Assembly: GCA_018900975.1 (NCBI GenBank)
Contig: JAHIFK010000091.1
Span: forward strand, 1 to 10,346
Direction: 5' to 3'
DNA: 10,346 nucleotides
DNA from: Methanobacteriota archaeon
Lineage (GTDB): Archaea > Halobacteriota > Methanosarcinia > Methanosarcinales > Methanoperedenaceae
The position numbers were made by a program, and so were the translations under genes. Below are positions 1-5,913 of this stretch, one piece after another. The first letter of the stretch is position 1, and each line of letters opens with the position of its first letter. The notes under the pieces are model-generated. The model was not told where the DNA came from. It worked only from the letters and a program-made list of their open reading frames with translations, and did no database searches.

Positions 1-2
1 CT

Positions 3-1127
3 CTCAGAGAAAGCGAGGAACGCTTCCGCTCTGTAGCTCAGTCTGCAAATGACGCGATAATCTCTTCGGATGGCCACGGAAAGATCGTTTTCTGGAACGA
101 TGCAGCAAAGAAGATCTTCGGATATGAGAGCAGCGAAGTTCTAGGTAAACAGATTACGATCCTGATGCGTGAGAAATACAGAGAAGATCATAATAAAGTT
201 ATGGAACGGATCCGTACTACAGGTGAGTCCCATATTATTGGAAAAACGGTGGAACTCCATGCGCTCAGGAAGGACGGAAGTGAATTCCCCATGGAGATAT
301 CCCTTTCCTCATGGAAGACCGGGGAAAAGATATTTTTCAGCGCGATAATGCGCGATATCACGGAACGCAGGCGGAATGAGGGGATACAGCGCGAGAATGA
401 GCGTCTTGCGCTTGCGAACAGGGCGAAATCCAATTTCCTGATGGTCATGAGCCATGAGCTTCGAACGCCTCTTAACGCTATCATCGGTTTCACGGAACTT
501 CTCAAGAAAAAAGAAGCGGGAGATTTGAATCAGAAGCAGCAGCGTTATGCGGATAATGTTCATTTGAGCGGGAAGAACCTGCTAAGGATAATAGATGACC
601 TCCTCGACCTGACCAGGGTCGAATCAGGAAAGATGGAATTTACGATCGAGCATGTTTCTGTTCCTGTTGCAGTAAATGAAGTTCTTGAGAATATAAAAGA
701 AAAAGCAGGAAAACAGAAAATAATAATTAAAAAAGACCTGGGACATGAAATTGAATTTATTGATACTGATGGACAGAAATTCAGGCAGGTGCTTAACAAT
801 CTGCTTGACAATGCCGTTAAGTTCAGCAAGCCTGAGGGCGGGACGGTAACAATAACCGCAGAAAAGGAAGGGGATATGGCAAAGTTCTCAGTGGCTGACA
901 ACGGCATAGGGATAAATGAAGAAAATATGGGACGGCTATTCCATAGTTTCGAGCAGCTTGATTCAGGTATAGCAAGAAAATACGGTGGCACAGGCCTTGG
1001 ACTTGCGGTCTCAAAAAAACTTGTGGAACTTCTGGGAGGCAGGATAATGGCACAGAGCAGATACGGCGAGGGGAGCACGTTTACCTTTTACCTGCCTGTG
1101 GCTGCGAAAAAAGAAGGTTTAATATGA
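3..1127 (+). CDS. PAS-domain sensor histidine kinase, 5' end outside the window
   Basis: This is a partial gene. The frame is open from nt 3, and the 54 codons before the first ATG (165) encode the start of a PAS domain (SEERFRSV, then a WNDAAKKIFGYE core). ATG 165 is therefore internal and the true start lies upstream of the window. Of the 374 visible residues, about 4-125 form one PAS domain with its PAC end (RDITERR). HisKA follows with the H-box MSHELRTPLN, whose phospho-accepting His is codon 453-455. The HATPase_c domain comes next, with N-box LLDNAVKFS, G1 box DNGIGI and G2 box GGTGLGLAV. No membrane segment is visible, so location cannot be judged. The predicted role is autophosphorylation on His and transfer to a separate receiver, since there is no C-terminal REC. 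It overlaps the next gene by 4 nt (ATGA). The signal sensed is unknown. The kinase call is certain; the full length is not. Confidence 0.95.
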   Translation, partial: LRESEERFRSVAQSANDAIISSDGHGKIVFWNDAAKKIFGYESSEVLGKQITILMREKYREDHNKVMERIRTTGESHIIGKTVELHALRKDGSEFPMEISLSSWKTGEKIFFSAIMRDITERRRNEGIQRENERLALANRAKSNFLMVMSHELRTPLNAIIGFTELLKKKEAGDLNQKQQRYADNVHLSGKNLLRIIDDLLDLTRVESGKMEFTIEHVSVPVAVNEVLENIKEKAGKQKIIIKKDLGHEIEFIDTDGQKFRQVLNNLLDNAVKFSKPEGGTVTITAEKEGDMAKFSVADNGIGINEENMGRLFHSFEQLDSGIARKYGGTGLGLAVSKKLVELLGGRIMAQSRYGEGSTFTFYLPVAAKKEGLI

Positions 1128-2545
1128 CCTTCAATATTATATCCGTTGGCATCGGTATAGTTATTTTTATCTATTCGATATTGTATTTCTGGCGCACTTA
1201 TAACATTTCCAGGATGCAGTCCAGTTACAAATGGTGGCTTATCCTGGTCATATTTATTTTCTTTTTCATGGCTGGCTACATTTCTTTTGAATATTTCCTG
1301 ATTACAGGCAGTGAGATACTGGATCTTAAAATACTGGTCTCACAGGTGTTCTTATGGGGCTCAATATTTGTACTGATATGCGCGCGGCTTTTCTTCATCA
1401 CTACCAAAGGAAAGAACACGCTGCTTGAGAATGACAGACAGGCAGAAGAAAAAATAAGGATGTCTGAAGAAAAATATCGCTCGCTTGTGGAATCCACAGA
1501 TGATTCCATATACATGGTGGACAGGGATTGCAGATACCTTTTCATTAATTCCAGACATCTAACACGTCTTGGGATCGAAGATTACCTGGGCAAGAATTAC
1601 AGGGATATTCATCCGGAGGAACAGGCGAAGACATTCACGGATAGTGTCAGCCGCGTTTTTGAGAAAGGAGAGTCGCAGCAGTATGAATACGAAAACGACG
1701 GAAAATGGTTCCACCAGACCTTAAGCCCTGTCAAAGACCCGCGCACTGGCATGGTAACAGCTGTGACTGCTGTGAACGTGGTATCAAGTGACATAACAGC
1801 CCGCAAAAAAGCAGAAAAGATCATACTTGAGAACGAGCGCCTTGCAAGCGCAAGCAGGGCAAAATCCGAGTTCCTGGCAAATATGAGCCATGAGCTGCGC
1901 ACGCCTCTTAATTCCATAATCGGTTTCTCGGATCTGCTCAAACAGACAACATGCAATGAGGAGAAGCATGCGCGCTATGTGGATAATGTTCTCACAAGCG
2001 GCAGACACCTGCTAGATATAATCAATGATATTCTTGACCTGTCAAAGGTGGAGGCAGGAAAGATAGACCTGATAATTGAAAATATGAATGTGGCGAAGAC
2101 CATAAATGAGACAGCAGGTCTTGTAAGGGAAATTGCTTCAAAGCGGAAAGTTATTTTAAAAAGTGAATTTGAACCGGGACTGGAATTCATAGAGGCAGAC
2201 CATATGAGGTTCAAACAGATACTCTTCAACCTGCTTTCCAATGCAGTAAAGTTCAGCAAACCCGAGGGCGGTGTGGTCACTGTTGCTGTGAAAAAAGAGG
2301 GAGATATGGCAAAATTCAGTGTAAGTGACACGGGTATCGGTATCAGGGAAGAAGATATGGACAAGCTGTTCCAGACATTTGAGCAGCTGGATTCCGGGAT
2401 CACCAAGAATTATGGCGGCACAGGCCTTGGGCTTGCGATATCAAAGAAGCTTGTGGAACTGCAAGGCGGCTCGATATCCGTTGAGAGCAGATACGGTGAG
2501 GGCAGCACGTTCACCTTTTACCTCCCTATTAAAAGGATAAAGTGA
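1124..2545 (+). CDS. Membrane histidine kinase: three TM segments, one PAS, HisKA, HATPase_c
   Basis: This 473-residue sensor kinase has three hydrophobic segments at about 4-23, 37-60 and 70-92. A short charged linker follows, then a PAS domain (about 114-226, ending SSDIT), HisKA with phospho-accepting His256 in MSHELRTPLN, and HATPase_c with N-box asparagines 369/373, G1 DTGIGI 402-407, F-box near 415-423 and G2 GGTGLGLAI 431-439. There are almost no residues outside the membrane, so the signal is probably sensed within the membrane or by the cytoplasmic PAS (inference). The start ATG overlaps the previous stop as ATGA, with GAAGG 6 nt upstream, suggesting translational coupling. Residues 114-468 align without a gap to residues 404-758 of the kinase at 5910-8231, about 77% identical by hand count. 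There is no receiver domain. The ligand and partner are unknown. Confidence 0.96.
   Translation: MTFNIISVGIGIVIFIYSILYFWRTYNISRMQSSYKWWLILVIFIFFFMAGYISFEYFLITGSEILDLKILVSQVFLWGSIFVLICARLFFITTKGKNTLLENDRQAEEKIRMSEEKYRSLVESTDDSIYMVDRDCRYLFINSRHLTRLGIEDYLGKNYRDIHPEEQAKTFTDSVSRVFEKGESQQYEYENDGKWFHQTLSPVKDPRTGMVTAVTAVNVVSSDITARKKAEKIILENERLASASRAKSEFLANMSHELRTPLNSIIGFSDLLKQTTCNEEKHARYVDNVLTSGRHLLDIINDILDLSKVEAGKIDLIIENMNVAKTINETAGLVREIASKRKVILKSEFEPGLEFIEADHMRFKQILFNLLSNAVKFSKPEGGVVTVAVKKEGDMAKFSVSDTGIGIREEDMDKLFQTFEQLDSGITKNYGGTGLGLAISKKLVELQGGSISVESRYGEGSTFTFYLPIKRIK
1463..2527 (+). repeat. Copy 1 of a 1.06-kb diverged direct repeat (PAS + kinase core)
   Basis: This segment encodes the PAS-HisKA-HATPase part of the second kinase. 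It lines up with 7119-8183 at a constant offset of 5,656 nt with no indel. Similarity is high at DNA level too: 47 consecutive identical bases at 2384-2430 against 8040-8086, with only three mismatches across 2384-2470. It is a paralogous coding repeat, not a mobile element. Confidence 0.9.
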
Positions 2546-2550
2546 GTGTG

Positions 2551-2570
2551 AATAATTATATATACATAAC
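2551..2570 (+). promoter_or_regulatory. Candidate archaeal TATA-box promoter for the lipoprotein-kinase genes
   Basis: The 77-nt gap after the second kinase is very AT-rich and contains TTATATATA at 2556-2564. If used as an archaeal TATA box, it would place the transcription start near 2586, leaving about 40 nt of leader before the lipoprotein ATG at 2629. The box ACATAA is repeated at 2564-2569 and 2575-2580. The call rests on composition and spacing only. No clear terminator for the preceding gene is visible in the gap. Confidence 0.45.
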
Positions 2571-2628
2571 ATTTACATAATGAGTATAATAATGATAGAA
2601 GAAATTGAAATAGCAAATTCACTTGATA

Positions 2629-3651
2629 ATGGGTGTTGATATTATTAAAAAGGCAATTCTGGTATTGTTATTTGTCCTCCTTTCAGCTGTAATGATCGGC
2701 TGCATCGCAGAAGAGAAAACGGCGGCAAACCAAACCACCGGAGAAAACATTACAAAAACCTACGATGGTAAAAAGATCCTTTATATAGATTCTTACCATG
2801 AGGGTTATGAATGGAGCGACGGCATCACAAAAGGCGTTGAATCTGCGCTGGACGGCACACGTATTGAACTTAAGATCCACAGAATGGATACAAAGAGGAA
2901 CGATACGGCAGAATTCGGTAAACTGGCTGCGCTGAAGGCAAAATCCGTTATTGAAGATTTCAAGCCTGATGTTGTTATAGTTTCTGACGACCCGGCTTTC
3001 AAGTATTTATTGATGCCTTATTACAGGGATGCATCTTTGCCTTTTGTATTCTGCGCTATAAACTGGGATGCCTCCATCTATGGTGCGCCGTACAATAATA
3101 CCGCAGGTATGATAGAAGTAAGCATGACCCCCAGGCTTATAGATTTTTTGAAAGAATATTCAAAAGGTGATAGAGTTGGATTTATGGCAGGAAATACTAC
3201 TACTGACTGGAAAAACGCCGAATATTACAAAAAATTGTTCAATATCAGTTTTACCAGTAAGTATCATGTCAATACATTTGAAGAATGGAAACAGTCATAC
3301 ATCAAGCTTCAAAATGAAGTTGACATAGTTATACTTGAAAACAATGCCGGCATAACGAACTGGGACAAAAAAGATGCAGAAATCTTTGTTCTGGAAAACA
3401 CAAAGATCCCGGCCGGCGCTACCGCTGAATGGATGACTCCCTATACACTGATCGGCTATACAAAAATGCCTGAAGAACAGGGTGAATGGTCTGCCCTTAC
3501 AGCATTGCGCATTCTTGACGGCAAAAAGCCATCTGATATTCCACAGGTAACGAACAAGATAGGCAGGCTCTATGTGAACATCAAGATGGCAGATAAGATA
3601 GGCGCTGTTATCAATCCGGATCTGCTTAAAAATGCAATAATTATTCGTTAA
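2629..3651 (+). CDS. ABC_sub_bind-type extracytoplasmic lipoprotein, probable sensory binding protein
   Basis: A 340-residue protein from ATG 2629; TTG 2623 is an in-frame alternative and an in-frame TAG at 2611 bounds the 5' end. No convincing ribosome binding site precedes either start. The N terminus is a signal peptide: two Lys, a hydrophobic stretch, then a lipobox-like AVMIGC whose Cys is codon 2701-2703. A Thr/Asn/Glu-rich linker follows, typical of archaeal surface lipoproteins. The mature part matches the PF04392 (ABC_sub_bind) pattern, with an early strand KILYIDSYHEGYEWSDG, a middle PDVVIVSDD, and the end LDGKKPSDIP...LYVNIKMADKIGAVINP. In that family many members sit beside or are fused to sensor kinases. 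No permease or ATPase is present here, and a kinase with an extracytoplasmic domain starts 15 nt later in the same frame, so a sensing role is favoured over transport (inference). The ligand is unknown. Confidence 0.85.
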   Translation: MGVDIIKKAILVLLFVLLSAVMIGCIAEEKTAANQTTGENITKTYDGKKILYIDSYHEGYEWSDGITKGVESALDGTRIELKIHRMDTKRNDTAEFGKLAALKAKSVIEDFKPDVVIVSDDPAFKYLLMPYYRDASLPFVFCAINWDASIYGAPYNNTAGMIEVSMTPRLIDFLKEYSKGDRVGFMAGNTTTDWKNAEYYKKLFNISFTSKYHVNTFEEWKQSYIKLQNEVDIVILENNAGITNWDKKDAEIFVLENTKIPAGATAEWMTPYTLIGYTKMPEEQGEWSALTALRILDGKKPSDIPQVTNKIGRLYVNIKMADKIGAVINPDLLKNAIIIR

Positions 3652-3666
3652 AAAATTAAGAAAAGC

Positions 3667-5913
3667 ATGTCAGGAAAACCATTCAACTTATCGATCGGAA
3701 AAAGGATCCTCCTTGGATTCTCGATCATTATTTTATTGTATATAGGCGCTACGTTGTATGGTTATATTCAAATGCAGGATCTCAGGGTTCATTCACAACA
3801 GGTAATACCTCTGAGTTCACAGATAAGTGAACTGCAGGAGATCGGGATATCTCTTGAATCTCTTGAAAAGAACGTGGACAAATTTTTCACAGTGGCTTAC
3901 AGCGAAAATCTCGAAAAAGCGAATAAGGATATAGATGATCTGCAAGGGATCATCCGGTCATTAGAAAATAATTCGGACAATAATTCAAGAGCCAGATTTA
4001 AAGAAATGGAAGGCATATTCTGTGAAATACGTGAAGACATAAATTATCTGGCAAATTTGCAGCAGAACAGAATGAATGCTAAGGAGATAAATGAGAAACG
4101 GATCCTGGTTTATGGACTGATAAATAACGCTAAAAAAAAGCATCGCGAGCTGTTATCAGAAACGACGCATCAATTGAACGCCAATGTCCTTGACCAGGAA
4201 AGAATTATTTTAGCATTTAATACCCAATTACTGGGCCTGGGTTTTGTTATTCTGATACTCGGAACAGTGATGTCCATAATCATTTCAAGTTCCATATCGC
4301 ACCCGATTAAAAAATTGAGAACTGTTACCCGTGAAATTGCCCACGGCAATTTGAACGTCAAGACAGGGATACAATCAAATGATGAAATAGGGCAGCTTGC
4401 CTCTGCTTTCGATAAAATGACAGAAGAACTGCAGAAGACAACTATCTCAAAGCGGACGCTTCAGACCATGCTCGATTCCATGCCCTATGGCATTATTATG
4501 ATCGGTATGGATGATAAGAAGATCCTGAAAGCAAATCTAGCAGCCCTTGGTATGATGGGTTATGGATATGAAGAGGAGATCGCAGGGCTGATATGCAATA
4601 AAGTACTCTGTCCTGCTGAAGATGGCAAATGCCCGATCATTGATCTGAAACAGAAAGTTGATAAATCCGAGAAAATACTTATAACAAAAGATGGCAGGCG
4701 TATTCCAATATTGAAGTCCGTTGTCTGTGTTAATCTTGCTGGCAGGGAAGTTCTTCTGGAGGCTTTCCTTGATATCTCGGAACGCAAGCAGGCAGAGGAG
4801 GCACTGCGCCAGAGTGAAGAAAAACACCGCATGTTGATCGAAAATATTCAGGACGGCGTCTTTATTATCCAGGACGGGGTACTTCAATTCGTCAATGAGG
4901 CGTTTGCCCGGATGGTAGGTTACACTGTGGAAGAACTCACAGGAAGGGAATTTCGCGAATTTATCGCGCCGGAAGATATGGAAATGGTATTAGACCGCTA
5001 TCATCGAAGGCTGGCAGGAGAGAATGTTGCCAGGGAATACGAATTCCGCGTGCTGTACAGGGACGGGATAACAAGAATTATCGTTAATATGAATGTGGGG
5101 CTTATTGATTATCGCGGCATGGTGGCAAGTATGGGAACGATCAAGGATATCACTGAGCTTAAGCGCGCAGATGAGATACGTATTGAAAATCAGAATCTTG
5201 CCTATGCCAGCAGGGCTAAATCCGAATTCTTGGCCAATATGAGCCATGAACTGCGAACACCTCTTAATTCCATCCTCGGCTTTTCAGAATTGATAAAGAT
5301 GAATTCATCCCTTGATGAAAAATCGCTGCACCATCTTGACAATGTAATTACAAGCGGGAAATTCCTGCTCAACCTTATCAACGATATTCTGGACCTCTCA
5401 AAAGTGGAATCCGGAAAGATGGAACTTGTCATCGAAAAGATAAATGTTCCTTCATTGATAGATGGGACTTTGATACTCATAAAAGAAAAAGCATCAAAAC
5501 AAAAGATACAACTTAAGAATGAACTTGACCCTTCTCTTTTATTCATGGAAGCCGATAATCAGAGGTTCAAGCAGATAATGTTCAACCTTCTTTCTAATGC
5601 GGTGAAATTCAGCAAACCTGAGGGAGGAACTATAACCATAACAGCAAAGAAGGAAGGAGATATGGCGAAGTTCTCCGTATCCGATACGGGCATTGGGATC
5701 AGGGAAGAAGATATGAAGAAATTGTTTACCGAATTCGAGCAGCTTGATTCAGGGATCACAAAGAAATATGGAGGCTCAGGGCTGGGTCTTGCCATCACGA
5801 AGAGGCTGGTGGAACTGCATGGTGGTAGTTTAACGGCTGAGAGCAAATATGGAGAGGGGAGCACATTTACAGTCACGTTACCAATAATAGCCAATAAGGA
5901 GACCCGAATATGA
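3667..5913 (+). CDS. Membrane histidine kinase: extracytoplasmic sensor, HAMP, two PAS, HisKA, HATPase_c
   Basis: 748 residues. TM1 is about 13-34 and TM2 about 188-208. They flank a mostly helical extracytoplasmic region (36-185) of four-helix-bundle type. HAMP follows at about 208-258 (SHPIKKL...SNDEIGQLASAFDKM). PAS1 is about 262-372 and contains a Cys cluster, C310-x4-C315-x6-C322 (CPAEDGKCPI). PAS2 is about 385-497. HisKA has phospho-accepting His527, and HATPase_c has N-box N640/N644, G1 DTGIGI 673-678 and G2 GGSGLGLAI 702-710. There is no receiver domain. It lies 15 nt after the lipoprotein gene and in its frame, so the lipoprotein is the likely input to the extracytoplasmic domain (inference). 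The ATG 3667 start has only a weak upstream AAGAAAAG. Its last codons carry the ribosome binding site of the next kinase, which it overlaps by ATGA. Confidence 0.96.
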   Translation: MSGKPFNLSIGKRILLGFSIIILLYIGATLYGYIQMQDLRVHSQQVIPLSSQISELQEIGISLESLEKNVDKFFTVAYSENLEKANKDIDDLQGIIRSLENNSDNNSRARFKEMEGIFCEIREDINYLANLQQNRMNAKEINEKRILVYGLINNAKKKHRELLSETTHQLNANVLDQERIILAFNTQLLGLGFVILILGTVMSIIISSSISHPIKKLRTVTREIAHGNLNVKTGIQSNDEIGQLASAFDKMTEELQKTTISKRTLQTMLDSMPYGIIMIGMDDKKILKANLAALGMMGYGYEEEIAGLICNKVLCPAEDGKCPIIDLKQKVDKSEKILITKDGRRIPILKSVVCVNLAGREVLLEAFLDISERKQAEEALRQSEEKHRMLIENIQDGVFIIQDGVLQFVNEAFARMVGYTVEELTGREFREFIAPEDMEMVLDRYHRRLAGENVAREYEFRVLYRDGITRIIVNMNVGLIDYRGMVASMGTIKDITELKRADEIRIENQNLAYASRAKSEFLANMSHELRTPLNSILGFSELIKMNSSLDEKSLHHLDNVITSGKFLLNLINDILDLSKVESGKMELVIEKINVPSLIDGTLILIKEKASKQKIQLKNELDPSLLFMEADNQRFKQIMFNLLSNAVKFSKPEGGTITITAKKEGDMAKFSVSDTGIGIREEDMKKLFTEFEQLDSGITKKYGGSGLGLAITKRLVELHGGSLTAESKYGEGSTFTVTLPIIANKETRI
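5896..5901 (+). promoter_or_regulatory. Ribosome binding site of the fourth kinase
   Basis: AAGGAG lies 8 nt before ATG 5910, inside the end of the upstream kinase gene. With the ATGA overlap it fixes the start and points to coupled translation of the two kinases. It is the clearest Shine-Dalgarno match among the kinase genes of the window. Confidence 0.75.

Noticed and set aside
33..42. GTAGCTCAGT, identical to a typical tRNA D-arm
   Set aside because: It lies in frame in the PAS coding region (Val-Ala-Gln-Ser), and no T-arm (GTTCRANNC) or acceptor stem pairs around it.
2325..2540. 71-codon + strand ORF inside the second kinase
   Set aside because: It lies within the conserved HATPase region in another frame and its translation matches no pattern I know; a shadow ORF.
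2546..2622. Inverted pair GTGAAT (2548-2553) and ATTCAC (2617-2622) as an operator or terminator
   Set aside because: Only 6 bp of pairing, 63 nt apart, in AT-rich DNA; expected by chance.
2592..2639. Short + strand ORF (15 codons) in the leader of the lipoprotein gene
   Set aside because: It has no ribosome binding site, overlaps the lipoprotein start, and shows no leader-peptide logic such as runs of one amino acid.
2629..3651. Lipoprotein as the binding part of an ABC importer
   Set aside because: No permease or ATPase gene on either side; the neighbours are all kinases. It cannot be excluded that partners are elsewhere.
4594..4632. Cys cluster read as a ferredoxin-type iron-sulfur site
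   Set aside because: There are only three closely spaced cysteines with C-x4-C-x6-C spacing, not the CxxCxxC...CP pattern; kept only as a possible redox or metal site.
4537..4887. 116-codon - strand ORF opposite the third kinase's PAS domains
   Set aside because: The opposite strand codes for clear PAS domains; no upstream site or recognisable protein, so treated as chance.
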